Under the pieces are notes generated by a model, which was not told where the DNA came from, did not search any database, and saw nothing but the letters and a program-made list of their open reading frames with translations. A program made the translations under genes and the position numbers. A stretch of DNA of 64,000 bases from Marinifilum breve (GTDB lineage: Bacteria; Bacteroidota; Bacteroidia; Bacteroidales; Marinifilaceae). This document shows positions 44,266-54,987 of this stretch, piece by piece; the first letter of the stretch is position 1, and each line of letters starts with the position of its first letter. The stretch spans positions 1 through 64,000 of the forward strand of contig NZ_QFLI01000005.1 in assembly GCF_003202155.1 (NCBI RefSeq). Reading direction: 5' to 3'.

Positions 44266-44391
44266 TTATATGAAAATTTTAACCGGTTTTCCATCTATAT
44301 ATACAATGATATACTTCCTCTCTTCTCCACCTTTTATTTGTGACAATTGTTCATTAGGAATAGTTTCGAATAATTTCCAATCAGTTTTCAT
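44266..44391 (-). CDS. 41-residue peptide precursor with LSxIxGG leader
   Basis: A 41-codon frame starting at 44391. The leader (residues 1-22) ends QLSQIKGG, a classic double-glycine export or cleavage motif of the ELSxIxGG kind. The 19-residue core is EERKYIIVYIDGKPVKIFI, with Arg near its start as in the 60-residue peptide and a hairpin-like IIVYIDGKPVKIF. It runs in the same direction as the operon and lies first in it. A rightward 67-codon frame covers the same DNA but lacks any such features. A second substrate or a signalling peptide are both possible. Confidence 0.65.
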   Translation of the reverse strand: MKTDWKLFETIPNEQLSQIKGGEERKYIIVYIDGKPVKIFI

Positions 44392-44853
44392 AAGTACTTT
44401 TTTTAAGGTTAAACAATTCTTAATTAAGTTTCTTAATACCCCATATGATCATTGTTTTTCCAAAGTGAAATAAATCAGACAACCATAGAGAGGTGTTAGT
44501 TTGATTTTGATTCAAAATTAGGATGTGCTTGAATGTAATTCGAATAGGTACCTAACCACGATTAATTAGATAAATTCCAGTTATGCTTTGAATAAAGATT
44601 ACTGATTGTGGTAATATAGAATATGAATAAATAAAGGCGGTATTGCTCTTATAACATAAGTAAATAGGGCTTTCAATTTAAATTTTCAGCCACTATTGTA
44701 ATAATAATATCTAATTTAACGATTAGGTTTTAGCAATAAAGTAATTATATTTACATTAACATTTAATTAGAATGATGTTTAAAATTATTTTTTATTTAAA
44801 ATAAGTTTAAATAAAAAAAACACAATTGAATAAATTGCAATTGTATTCTATTT
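44392..44853. other. Divergent regulatory region of the peptide cluster
   Basis: About 460 bp of very AT-rich DNA between the two divergent transcription units. No further coding frame stands out on either strand. ACAATTG (44822-44828) and CAATTGT (44838-44844) form an inverted pair ending 9 nt before the histidine kinase start, a possible operator. No convincing TTTG/TAnnTTTG promoter pair was found for either direction. Confidence 0.5.
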
Positions 44854-46209
44854 ATGAAAAATCAAAAAACAACAATACTGGGACTCTTCATAGTTTGTTT
44901 ACTAATGGTGCTTGTTACCTCCCAAATCATATGGCTATCACAACAAATTTCGAGAGAACAAATTGCTTTTAAACAAGAATTGGAAAACTCTGTAAAAAGT
45001 ATTGTAAATTTTCATGCTTTAAAAGGTTACGGCACAATTGGCCGCAATCCAAACACAGCATCCCTGGCTATTAAAGAAACTTCTGATCTGGAAATATCAC
45101 AAGATACAACTAAGGAGTTGGGCAAGGTGAATATTGCTACTGATCATTACATTCCTAATTTTTCACTATATAAGGCAATCGAAGGAATTTTTACAGATCA
45201 AAGCCTGAATAATGGTAAAATTAACATAAACAAAATAGATTCTTTATTTCAAAATCATTTTAAAGGATTCGATAAAATAAGATCTTACGAGATGTTACTT
45301 TATAAAAATGATACAGTTTTATACCGTCAAATACACAACAATGAAACCAGTAACGGAAGAAACTTTGAAACAATACAGTTTTATTTGGGAACTAAAGAAA
45401 CATTTAAATTTAAAATGAGTTACAACATAAATTCCAACTCATTTATGGGTGAAATGTTATTATCAATAAGTGTTTCTGCTGTTGCCGTTTTACTAGTTGG
45501 GTTATTTATGATGTGGTTGTTGTGGGATATTCAAAAAATGGTAATAAAAATTGATACTCACAAAAGAAATATAACTGGCATTGTTCATGATTTAAAATCT
45601 CCACTTAACTATGTGTATACTCTTTTAGATTATTTAAAAAATAAAAATCCTGAGCCTATATTCCAAGATCAATTGAGTAAAGCAAGTATAAATATATCAA
45701 AGTTAATTAAGAAAATTGAACAGATATTGATCATTACACGATCTAATCTAGAAGGTTCTAAAATTGAAAAAAGCCCTTTTCCTTTATCGCTGAAATTTGA
45801 AGAAATTGTTTCAGAGTTGAATGTAATTTATGAGAATAAATTAATTGGATTGAACAACACAATTCCAGAAAATATTATTCTGAATGTAAACGAATTGTAT
45901 TTCGAAATGGCATTACGAAATTTATTAGATAATGCCTTTAAGTATTCAGAAAATGGATCAAAAATTCTTATTCATGCTGAAAAGAAAAAAGATCAAACAA
46001 AGATTTTAATAACCGACTTTGGAATTGGAATTGCTATAAAAGAACAGAAAAAAATATTCAGAGAATTTTATCGAATAAAAAACAATTACCATGGATATGG
46101 AATTGGATTATCCTTCTGTAATCATATTATCCGGGCGCATAATGGTTTTATAAAATTAGAGAGTGAAGAGGGCGAAGGAAGTACCTTCAAAATTGTATTA
46201 CCACAATAA
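44854..46209 (+). CDS. Membrane sensor histidine kinase beside the peptide cluster
   Basis: A 451-residue kinase. Two membrane helices (about 8-29 and 201-224) enclose a 170-residue periplasmic sensor domain of no recognised family. HisKA carries His245 in IVHDLKSPLNYV; HATPase has ALRNLLDNAFKYS (N box), DFGIGI and GYGIGLSF. It is transcribed divergently from the peptide operon and followed by its response regulator 53 nt later. Sensing the cluster's peptide or an envelope signal is inferred from position. Confidence 0.9.
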   Translation: MKNQKTTILGLFIVCLLMVLVTSQIIWLSQQISREQIAFKQELENSVKSIVNFHALKGYGTIGRNPNTASLAIKETSDLEISQDTTKELGKVNIATDHYIPNFSLYKAIEGIFTDQSLNNGKININKIDSLFQNHFKGFDKIRSYEMLLYKNDTVLYRQIHNNETSNGRNFETIQFYLGTKETFKFKMSYNINSNSFMGEMLLSISVSAVAVLLVGLFMMWLLWDIQKMVIKIDTHKRNITGIVHDLKSPLNYVYTLLDYLKNKNPEPIFQDQLSKASINISKLIKKIEQILIITRSNLEGSKIEKSPFPLSLKFEEIVSELNVIYENKLIGLNNTIPENIILNVNELYFEMALRNLLDNAFKYSENGSKILIHAEKKKDQTKILITDFGIGIAIKEQKKIFREFYRIKNNYHGYGIGLSFCNHIIRAHNGFIKLESEEGEGSTFKIVLPQ

Positions 46210-46262
46210 GAATATCATTAGGTTGAGTAAACTTTTACAATAATTATTTAATTAAAGATAGG

Positions 46263-46940
46263 ATGAAAGAGTTAAAAATTTTATTTGTTGATGATGATAT
46301 TCAATTAGGAAATTTTGTGAGTTCTATTTTGGAATCAGACTATAAATATAGAGTTCACTTTCAAAATTCATTAATTAGCATCAATAGTATTATTGAAAGC
46401 TTAAGGCCTGATATTCTCATTTTAGATGTAGAAATTGGCAAGGAAAACGGAATTGACCATGCTGTAAATATTTTAGAAAAATATCCCAAATTACCTATCC
46501 TGTTTGTTTCATCGCATACCGAAGATGAATTGATTATAAAAGGAATGAATACTGGAGGAAATGCTTACTTAACAAAACCTTTTTCAATACCAGTTCTAGT
46601 ATCCTATATCAAAAGATTTACAGAAAAAAAACAACAGGAATTATACATCGAAAGAGGTAATTATAGACTTAACCTGGTGTGTAATGATCTGTTTTGTAAT
46701 GATGACTTTCTTAAAAAACTGAGCCCTTTTGAAAAAAATGCTTTGGAACTGATGATGAAGAAGACCAATGAGATTGTGAGTAAGGAGGAACTGGCCCAAA
46801 TCATGTGGAAAAGTAATGCTGATGTTCCCAATGTAGCTAGCCTACATAATACCATCTCAAAACTACGAGACTTATTTAAAGATGATAATTCGGTTAAAAT
46901 TAATACAATTAGAGGTGTTGGATATATATTAAGCATCTGA
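46263..46940 (+). CDS. OmpR/PhoB-type response regulator
   Basis: A 225-residue regulator. The receiver domain spans 1-120 with Asp10-Asp12 at the metal site, phosphoacceptor Asp55 in LILDVEIG and Lys105 in YLTKPFS. A winged-helix DNA-binding domain fills 135-225 (LSPFEKNALELMMKKTNEIVS, TIRGVGYIL). It pairs with the histidine kinase just upstream, and by position is the likely regulator of the divergent peptide operon. Confidence 0.92.
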   Translation: MKELKILFVDDDIQLGNFVSSILESDYKYRVHFQNSLISINSIIESLRPDILILDVEIGKENGIDHAVNILEKYPKLPILFVSSHTEDELIIKGMNTGGNAYLTKPFSIPVLVSYIKRFTEKKQQELYIERGNYRLNLVCNDLFCNDDFLKKLSPFEKNALELMMKKTNEIVSKEELAQIMWKSNADVPNVASLHNTISKLRDLFKDDNSVKINTIRGVGYILSI

Positions 46941-47044
46941 TATTTGTCTATATAAATGGTATCAACAGCTTCACCTCACCTCCATAGCTATAATATTGAA
47001 AGAGAGCCATCATGTGACCCCCCTCTTTCATTCAAGCCATTTAA

Positions 47045-48406
47045 TTAGGCCAATTTTTCAATCAATTGTTCCGGAGTTAATTTTTCTTGATCGCCAGATT
47101 CCATGTTCTTCAAGCTCACAACTCCTTCTTCCATTTCGGTCTCTCCAACCATAATCACGTAAGGGATATTTTTATTGTTGGCATAAGTCATTTGCTTCTT
47201 CATTTTCTGCGATGCCGGATATATCTCTGCATTAATTCCATTCGCTCTCAATTTTGATAAAATCGGTAGACAGAATAGCTCCTCTTTTTCACCAAAATTG
47301 ATGAATAATACTTTAGTGGTTGCAGCAGTTTCTTCAGGAAATTTATTCATTTGCTCCAACACATCGTAAATACGATCGGCACCAAATGAAATACCCACAC
47401 CCGAAACATCTTTCAATCCGAAAATACCAGTTAAATCATCGTAACGACCACCACCAGTAATACTACCAAACTCCATGTCTTTCGATTTTACTTCGAAAAT
47501 AGCTCCGGTGTAATAGTTCAATCCTCTGGCAAGCGTTAAATCTAATTCAACTTCGGTTTCAACATTTAAGCTATCAAGGTAGTTGAATACTGTTTCCAAT
47601 TCCTCGATACCTTTCATTCCAACTTCCGAATCAGCTAAAAGCTCTTTTAATTTTGCTGCTTTTTCGGCATTGGTTCCCGATAACAAAATAATTGGTTGCA
47701 AAGTTTCAATAGCTTGCGCTGATACTCCTTTTTCTGCCAATTCCTTGTTTACATTTTCCAAACCAATTTTGTCAAGCTTATCGATAGCAACAGTGATATC
47801 GATAATTTTTTCAGCCTCACCAATAATCTCAGCAATACCTGCTAAAATCTTACGGTTGTTTAATTTCACAACTACATTTAGCTGCAATCTGCGATAAACT
47901 TCATCAACAATTTGGATCAACTCCACCTCGTTCAAAAGTGAATTACTACCAATTACATCAACATCGCACTGATAAAATTCACGGTAACGTCCTTTTTGTG
48001 GACGATCGGCTCTCCATACCGGCTGAATTTGGTATCTCTTGAAAGGGAAACTGATATCGTTGCGATGCTGCACAACGTAACGCGCAAATGGTACGGTTAG
48101 GTCGTAACGCAGACCTTTTTCACTAATCTTAGTAGTTAGCTTAACCGAATTACGCTCTTGCAATTGTTCATCACGCACTTTCGAGATAAAATCACCCGAA
48201 TTCAATACTTTAAAAAGTAATTTATCCCCTTCTTCTCCATATTTTCCCATAAGAGTTGAAAGATTTTCCATTGATGGAGTTTCAATCGGCATAAATCCAT
48301 ACAATTGAAAAACCTCTTTAATGGTATCGAAAATGTAATTTCTCTTCACCATTTCAACAGGTGAAAAATCTCTCGTTCCTTTAGGAATAGACGGTTTTTG
48401 AGCCAT
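47045..48406 (-). CDS. hisS: Histidyl-tRNA synthetase
   Basis: A 453-residue class II synthetase. Motif 1 lies around [26 protein letters not shown], motif 2 in [30 protein letters not shown], the His-specific [14 protein letters not shown] and motif 3 GGGRYDDL...[13 protein letters not shown]-terminal anticodon-binding domain follows. It starts with the common [13 protein letters not shown]. It is transcribed alone, toward the left, into a gap bordering the response regulator. Confidence 0.95.
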   Translation of the reverse strand: MAQKPSIPKGTRDFSPVEMVKRNYIFDTIKEVFQLYGFMPIETPSMENLSTLMGKYGEEGDKLLFKVLNSGDFISKVRDEQLQERNSVKLTTKISEKGLRYDLTVPFARYVVQHRNDISFPFKRYQIQPVWRADRPQKGRYREFYQCDVDVIGSNSLLNEVELIQIVDEVYRRLQLNVVVKLNNRKILAGIAEIIGEAEKIIDITVAIDKLDKIGLENVNKELAEKGVSAQAIETLQPIILLSGTNAEKAAKLKELLADSEVGMKGIEELETVFNYLDSLNVETEVELDLTLARGLNYYTGAIFEVKSKDMEFGSITGGGRYDDLTGIFGLKDVSGVGISFGADRIYDVLEQMNKFPEETAATTKVLFINFGEKEELFCLPILSKLRANGINAEIYPASQKMKKQMTYANNKNIPYVIMVGETEMEEGVVSLKNMESGDQEKLTPEQLIEKLA

Positions 48407-48507
48407 TTCTTATTCTTTATTTTGGTTTTTTATCAGATCTACAAAAATATACAATATTTCGATAGTAGCACAGTTTGTAGCTTAAGTAGAGTATGATATG
48501 TGAAAAA

Positions 48508-48690
48508 ATCTTTTTGAAGCTTCTCACAAGTTAAGGAAGCTTGAAAATATCTTTTTGAAGCTTCTCACAAGTTAGGAAAGCTGGTAAATATCCTTTTTAA
48601 GCTTCTCACAAGTTAGGGAAGCTTAAAAATATCTTTTTGGGGCTTCCCACAAGTTAGGGAAGCTTGAAAATACTTTTTTCAGATTACCGG
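48508..48690. repeat. 41-bp tandem repeat array
   Basis: Units of exactly 41 bp begin at 48508, 48549, 48590 and 48631, with a partial copy at 48672. The consensus holds ATCTTTTTGAAGCTTCTCAC followed by AAGTTAGGGAAGCTTGAAAAT. Two AAGCTT palindromes per unit can pair across a 14-nt loop. The array fills most of the 302-bp gap between hisS and the small membrane protein gene. It is not a CRISPR: units join with no variable spacers. Confidence 0.92.
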
Positions 48691-48709
48691 AATGTTAGTA
48701 GTATTTCTC

Positions 48710-49051
48710 TTACGCAGGGTGTCTGTTTATTCTTTTTAGGATATTGGAGAAAAAATCAATTAACAAACCCAATATAAATGGATAGTACCATTCCTGTAAA
48801 TTCAAAATCAGCAATAGTATGATTGATATCAGAAACAATACATTTACCGTTAGCTTGAGGTATTCAAAAAGTTTCCATTCTGATAATGCTTTGAAGAACA
48901 AGAGAAATACCTGTACACCAGAATAGCAAAGAATACCTGCTGAAAACATCCAATCGCCGTAAGAAAGGTTTTTAAATAATCGGTAACCACCAACAAAAAT
49001 TAAGACAACCCCTAAAAAGTAGATTGTCTTGTATAACGAGAATTGCTTCAT
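48710..49051 (-). CDS. Small four-helix membrane protein
   Basis: A 113-residue protein with four hydrophobic stretches (about 10-25, 35-52, 65-84, 88-104). A short Arg/His C terminus lies after the last. No motif is recognised. It is 4 nt after the DUF4870 gene, so the two are surely cotranscribed, and may form a complex. Function unknown. Confidence 0.7.
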   Translation of the reverse strand: MKQFSLYKTIYFLGVVLIFVGGYRLFKNLSYGDWMFSAGILCYSGVQVFLLFFKALSEWKLFEYLKLTVNVLFLISIILLLILNLQEWYYPFILGLLIDFFSNILKRINRHPA

Positions 49052-49055
49052 TGAA

Positions 49056-49409
49056 TCAATTTAATATTTTTATACTTAACGGATATTGGTAATCCTCACC
49101 ATTGAGTGTTTTAACAACCGCCATCACCACAAAAATAAGATTTATTAACCCAAGTGCAATAAGTAGTAAAATACCTATACCAATTATTATTAAGAAGGCA
49201 GAAACAAAAAGATATATACTCATAGATATCTGGAAATTCAGTGCTTTTTTTCCTTCTCTATCTACCAAAGCTGAATGCTCTTTTTTCATAGACCAAAGAA
49301 TAAGTGGTCCTATAATATTTCCGAAAGGTATAATTAATCCAGAAAATGCGGATAGGTGACAAAACATTGCCCAATTTCTTTCATCGCTAGGTGTTGCAAA
49401 TTCGCTCAT
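49056..49409 (-). CDS. DUF4870 (Tic20-like) membrane protein
   Basis: A 117-residue membrane protein. The N terminus (ERNWAMFCHLSAFSGLIIPFGNIIGPLILW) and the central KKEHSALVDREGKKALNFQIS are the conserved parts of DUF4870. Three hydrophobic helices are seen. The family's function is unknown. It is the first gene of a two-gene leftward unit with the 113-residue membrane protein. Confidence 0.9.
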   Translation of the reverse strand: MSEFATPSDERNWAMFCHLSAFSGLIIPFGNIIGPLILWSMKKEHSALVDREGKKALNFQISMSIYLFVSAFLIIIGIGILLLIALGLINLIFVVMAVVKTLNGEDYQYPLSIKILN

Positions 49410-49492
49410 AATGTTTTTGAATTAAGAATAATATAAGCTTAAGTTACAAAAAATAAGGGAAGATTCATTTCTTAAACCTTCCCTCTCTTGCT

Positions 49493-51181
49493 TTAATCTG
49501 CAATTAATTTTTTGTATCTAATTCGCTTAGGTCCTTCATCGCCCAAACGTTTTTTGCGATTGATTTCATAATCGGAATAGCTTCCTTCGAAATAATACAC
49601 CTCAGAATTTCCCTCGAAGGCTAAAATGTGAGTCGCAACACGATCCAAGAACCAACGGTCGTGAGAAATTACAACCGCACAACCCGCAAAACTCTCCAAA
49701 CCTTCTTCCAGAGCACGAAGTGTATTTACATCAATATCATTGGTAGGCTCATCAAGCAATAGCACATTGGCTTCTTCCTTTAAAGTTAATGCCAAATGTA
49801 AGCGGTTTCTTTCACCACCTGAAAGTACTCCACACTTCTTTTCCTGATCGGCACCTGAGAAATTGAATCGACTAACGTAAGCTCGAGCATTCAACTGTCT
49901 TCCTCCAACAGAAATCAAGTCTCCTCCACCCGAAATTACTTCATAAACAGTTTTCTCTGGATCGATATCAGCATGTTGCTGATCTACGTATCCAACTTTT
50001 ACAGTTTCACCAACTTCAAAAGTTCCTTTGTTTGCTTGCTCTAATCCCATAATCATACGGAACAAGGTTGTTTTACCCGCACCGTTAGGACCAATCACTC
50101 CAACAATTCCTGCTGGTGGCAATTCAAATTCCAGATTTTCGAATAACAGTTTGTTTTCAAATCCTTTCGAAACCTCTTTGGCGTGAATCACTTTATTACC
50201 CAATCGTGGACCATTCGGAATAAAAATCTCTAATTTCTCTTCCTTTTGTTTCACATCCTGGTTCATCAAAGTATCGTAAGCTTTCAAACGAGCCTTATTT
50301 TTCGCCTGACGAGCTTTAGGAGCCATATTAACCCATTCCAACTCTCGCTCAAGTGTTTTTCTTCTCTTGCTTGCTACTTTTTCCTCCTGGGCCAATCGCT
50401 TCGATTTCTGATCCAACCAAGAAGTATAGTTTCCTTTCCAAGGAATACCCTCTCCTCTATCTAACTCAAGAATCCAACCTGCCACATTATCCAGGAAGTA
50501 ACGGTCGTGAGTAATACAAATTACAGTTCCAGGATACTGGTGAAGATGCTGTTCTAACCACTGTACCGATTCAGCATCCAAGTGGTTGGTAGGCTCATCC
50601 AACAACAGAATATCTGGCTCTTGAAGTAATAAACGACACAATGCTACACGTCTGCGTTCACCTCCGGATAAATGCTTTACTAATGCTTCACCATCCGGGC
50701 AACGAAGTGCATCCATTGCTCTTTCCAATTTGGTATCCAGATTCCAGGCATCAAATCGGTCAATCTTTTCCTGAAGAACAGCTTGCTCGTCCATAACAGC
50801 CTGCATCTTGTCAGGATCTTCTAATACTTCAGGATCCGCAAATTTTAAATTCACAGCTTCATAGTCGGCTAATACTTGTACAATTTCTTGCACACCTTCC
50901 TGTACAATTTCTTTTACCGTTTTGTTATCATCTAACTGAGGTTCCTGCTCCAAATATCCAATGGTGTGTTCTTTTGGCCAAACCACATGCCCATCGAATG
51001 ATTTTTCTAATCCTGCAATAATTTTTAGCAAGGTAGATTTACCAGAACCATTCAAACCAATGATCCCAATCTTAGCTCCATAAAAGAATGATAGGTTGAT
51101 GTTATTCAATACTTTTTTCTGAGGAGGGAATATTTTACTCACCCCCATCATCGAAAATATAATCTTCTTATCGTCTGACAT
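49493..51181 (-). CDS. ettA: Energy-dependent translational throttle protein EttA
   Basis: A 562-residue ABC-F protein with two ABC domains. Walker A sites are GLNGSGKSTLL (about 42-52) and GPNGAGKTTLF; signature motifs are LSGGERRRVALCRLL and LSGGERNRLHLALTL. The arm/linker between domains and the MAPKARQAKNKARLKAYD stretch are typical of EttA. It has no membrane part. EttA binds the ribosomal E site and slows the first elongation step when ADP is high. The gene diverges from the response regulator at 51391. Confidence 0.93.
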   Translation of the reverse strand: MSDDKKIIFSMMGVSKIFPPQKKVLNNINLSFFYGAKIGIIGLNGSGKSTLLKIIAGLEKSFDGHVVWPKEHTIGYLEQEPQLDDNKTVKEIVQEGVQEIVQVLADYEAVNLKFADPEVLEDPDKMQAVMDEQAVLQEKIDRFDAWNLDTKLERAMDALRCPDGEALVKHLSGGERRRVALCRLLLQEPDILLLDEPTNHLDAESVQWLEQHLHQYPGTVICITHDRYFLDNVAGWILELDRGEGIPWKGNYTSWLDQKSKRLAQEEKVASKRRKTLERELEWVNMAPKARQAKNKARLKAYDTLMNQDVKQKEEKLEIFIPNGPRLGNKVIHAKEVSKGFENKLLFENLEFELPPAGIVGVIGPNGAGKTTLFRMIMGLEQANKGTFEVGETVKVGYVDQQHADIDPEKTVYEVISGGGDLISVGGRQLNARAYVSRFNFSGADQEKKCGVLSGGERNRLHLALTLKEEANVLLLDEPTNDIDVNTLRALEEGLESFAGCAVVISHDRWFLDRVATHILAFEGNSEVYYFEGSYSDYEINRKKRLGDEGPKRIRYKKLIAD

Positions 51182-51390
51182 TATCGTGTGTTTTTAATTT
51201 ATCTAATTCAATAAATGCAAAAATAAAAAAATTGCTTGTAGTTCATCATGATTTAAATTGATTAGCATGCAATACATTAAGAATTAATACAGAAACCAAA
51301 ATTGTTTTATGTTGATTATTTTACGAAAACTATTTTTTAATTGTACATTAATTTTTCTATTTTTAAATATTAATCATTGGGATATATGAT

Positions 51391-51906
51391 ATGCAAAAAA
51401 TGGTAAATGAAAGACTAGCTGCATTGCTTGAAGAAATAGGCATTGAGACTAAAAAGAAGATATATTGGGAAGAGAGTATTGAATCGATTCAAATCGTTAA
51501 AACTCATCCTAACAAAACCGATAAAGACATTAAAGATGTAAAAGTTTTGTTGGTTGAAGATCAGCCGAGCAATAGAAAAACTCTAGAGGTATATTTGAAA
51601 AACAAGGTAGGTAGAGTTGATATTGCTGAAAATGGTAAGCAGGCTGTAGAGAAGTTTCAGGATGAAGAATACGACATTATTCTAATGGACTTGCAGATGC
51701 CAATTATGGGTGGTATCGAGGCTTCTTTAAGAATTCGAAAAATTGAGGAAGATCGAGAAGTTGAAAGACCAACTCCAATAATTGCCTTTACTGCGAATTA
51801 TTATTCTGATGATAAAGATATATCGGTAGAAATTGGAATGGATGTATATTTGTCGAAACCATTCCAATGCAAGACCATTTATGAGCTAATTCAAGAGTAT
51901 GTTTAA
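51391..51906 (+). CDS. Single-domain CheY-like response regulator
   Basis: A 171-residue protein. A 48-residue N-terminal extension of unknown role precedes a receiver domain with Glu56-Asp57 at the metal site, Asp100 in IILMDLQMPIMGG and Lys156 in YLSKPFQ. There is no output domain, so it would act through protein contacts or phosphotransfer. The receiver is closest in look to those found at the end of hybrid kinases. No kinase is encoded beside it. Confidence 0.85.
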   Translation: MQKMVNERLAALLEEIGIETKKKIYWEESIESIQIVKTHPNKTDKDIKDVKVLLVEDQPSNRKTLEVYLKNKVGRVDIAENGKQAVEKFQDEEYDIILMDLQMPIMGGIEASLRIRKIEEDREVERPTPIIAFTANYYSDDKDISVEIGMDVYLSKPFQCKTIYELIQEYV

Positions 51907-51928
51907 ACTCTAAATATTTGAATAAAAA

Positions 51929-51954
51929 AAAAGGGATCCAATTGGATCCCTTTT
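51929..51954. terminator. Palindromic bidirectional terminator
   Basis: A 26-bp perfect palindrome centred on GGATCCAATTGGATCC, flanked by A and T runs. It serves the response regulator from the left and enolase from the right. Confidence 0.88.
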
Positions 51955-51974
51955 CTTTTATATACTTAATTGGA

Positions 51975-53261
<1,287 letters not shown>

Positions 53262-53412
53262 TTACGTATTAAATAATTATAATAGCAAATAATTTTAACT
53301 TCTTAATTTTCAACCCTAAATTTCGACATTTTCAAGCAAATTATAATGCTTTTTGCATATAAAACATATCAAGAATCTACGCAAACGTTACAAAAATTTT
53401 TAGGGCATTAAA

Positions 53413-53445
53413 AAAGGGATAAAGCCAAACTTTATCCCTTTAATA
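53413..53445 (-). terminator. Terminator of the ribosomal protein operon
   Basis: A 12-bp stem, AAAGGGATAAAG with CTTTATCCCTTT, and a 5-nt loop. Read leftwards a T6 run follows. It closes the S10-spc-alpha operon after rplQ. Confidence 0.9.
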
Positions 53446-53460
53446 TTATTTAAAGGAAGA

Positions 53461-53967
53461 CTATTCTTCTCCCTTTTCTTCTTTTGGTTCAGTTGCCTCT
53501 TCAGCCTTAGCTTCAACAGCAGTTTCTTCCGCTTTAGCAGCAGATTTTCCACCACGTCTTCTTCTAGTAGACTTTTTAGCTTCTGCTTTCTTCTCAGTTG
53601 TGTAAGTTTCGTTGAAATCAACTAATTCTACAATACACATCTCAGCATTATCACCTAAACGATTACCAGTTTTTAAAATTCTAGTATATCCACCGTTTCT
53701 GTTAGTAATTTTTGGAGATACTTCTCTGAACAATTCAGTAACAGCTTCTTTTTGTTTTAAGTAGCTAAATACAATACGTCTTGAGTGAGTAGTATCGTTT
53801 TTACTTTTGGTGATCAATGGCTCAACATACATTTTTAAAGCTTTAGCTTTAGCAGTAGTAGTTGAGATTCTTTTATGCAAAATCAAGGAAGAAGCCATAT
53901 TTGCAAGCATAGCTTTTCTATGAGCTGTCTTTCTTCCTAAGTGATTAAATTTCTTTCTATGTCTCAT
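53461..53967 (-). CDS. rplQ: 50S ribosomal protein L17
   Basis: A 168-residue protein. Residues 1-120 are the L17 core ([20 protein letters not shown], then [14 protein letters not shown]). A 45-residue tail rich in Lys, Ala and Glu ([18 protein letters not shown]) extends it, as is common in Bacteroidota. Last gene of the operon, 6 nt after rpoA. Confidence 0.96.
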   Translation of the reverse strand: MRHRKKFNHLGRKTAHRKAMLANMASSLILHKRISTTTAKAKALKMYVEPLITKSKNDTTHSRRIVFSYLKQKEAVTELFREVSPKITNRNGGYTRILKTGNRLGDNAEMCIVELVDFNETYTTEKKAEAKKSTRRRRGGKSAAKAEETAVEAKAEEATEPKEEKGEE

Positions 53968-53973
53968 TTTACC

Positions 53974-54966
53974 TTATTCCTTATCTAATTTGTACTTAGA
54001 AATATCCATACCGAAAGTAAGATTCAATGATACTAATAGATCATCTAATTCGGTTAGAGATTTCTTACCAAAGTTTCTAAATTTAAGAAGATCATTTCTG
54101 TTGTACTGTACTAAGTCTCCTAAAGTATCAACGTCGGCAGCTTTCAAACAGTTCAAAGCACGAACTGAAAGATCCATGTCAACCAATTTGGTCTTCAATA
54201 ACTGACGCATGTGTAATACTTCTTCATCAAACTCTTCGTTTGCAAATTTCTCATCAGAATCAAGAGTAATCTTTTCATCAGAGAATAGCATGAAGTGATA
54301 AATAAGAATTTTAGCAGCTTCTTTCAACGCATCTTTAGGGTGAATAGAACCATCAGTAGTGATTTCGAAAATTAACTTTTCGTAGTCAGTTTTCTGCTCT
54401 ACACGATAGTTTTCAACTTCGTATTTTACATTCTTAATAGGAGTGTAAATTGAGTCGATTGGAATCACACCAAATTCAGCATCAACAGGTTTGTTCTCAA
54501 CAGAAGGTACATAACCTCGACCTTTATTAATAGTTAAATCTAACTGCAATTTAGCAGAGCTATCCATTCTGCAAATTACAAGCTCCGGATTTAACACTTC
54601 GAAACCGGTAAGGAACTTGTTAATATCGCCTGCTGTAAAAGTTTCCTGATCTGAAATGGTAACTGTTACCAATTCATTGTCCACTTCCTCAACTCTTTGT
54701 TTAAACCGTACCTGCTTCAAGTTCAGGACCATCTCAGTTACATCTTCGATAACTCCTGGAATAGTTGAAAACTCATGGTCAACTCCCTGAATCTTGATAG
54801 TTGTAATAGCGAAACCCTCAAGAGAAGAAAGAAGAATTCTTCTTAATGCGTTACCTATTGTAATACCATATCCAGGCTCTAATGGACGAAATTCGAATTT
54901 TCCGAATCTATCGTCTGCGTCGAGCATGATAACTTTGTCCGGTTTTTGGAAAGCTAAAATTGCCAT
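53974..54966 (-). CDS. rpoA: RNA polymerase alpha subunit
   Basis: A 330-residue subunit that nucleates polymerase assembly. The N-terminal assembly domain includes [25 protein letters not shown]-type sequence (residues 28-52), and the C-terminal domain with its helix-hairpin-helix ([36 protein letters not shown]) binds DNA and activators. It lies between rpsD and rplQ as in other bacteria. Confidence 0.97.
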   Translation of the reverse strand: MAILAFQKPDKVIMLDADDRFGKFEFRPLEPGYGITIGNALRRILLSSLEGFAITTIKIQGVDHEFSTIPGVIEDVTEMVLNLKQVRFKQRVEEVDNELVTVTISDQETFTAGDINKFLTGFEVLNPELVICRMDSSAKLQLDLTINKGRGYVPSVENKPVDAEFGVIPIDSIYTPIKNVKYEVENYRVEQKTDYEKLIFEITTDGSIHPKDALKEAAKILIYHFMLFSDEKITLDSDEKFANEEFDEEVLHMRQLLKTKLVDMDLSVRALNCLKAADVDTLGDLVQYNRNDLLKFRNFGKKSLTELDDLLVSLNLTFGMDISKYKLDKE

Positions 54967-54987
54967 AAATTACTTATTAACTATTTA

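Noticed and set aside
44270-44473. A rightward 67-codon frame in the peptide-cluster control region
   Set aside because: It lies antisense to the 41-codon GG peptide, has no recognisable features, and its composition looks like chance reading of AT-rich DNA.
46997-47030. TGAAAGAG/CTCTTTCA hairpin between the response regulator and hisS
   Set aside because: Only 8 bp with an 18-nt loop and no T run on either side; too weak to call a terminator.
48508-48690. Possible CRISPR array
   Set aside because: Units are joined directly with no unique spacers, and no cas genes are present.
53400-53621. A leftward 73-codon Lys/Leu-rich frame across the end of rplQ
   Set aside because: It is an alternative frame of the basic L17 tail and the terminator.
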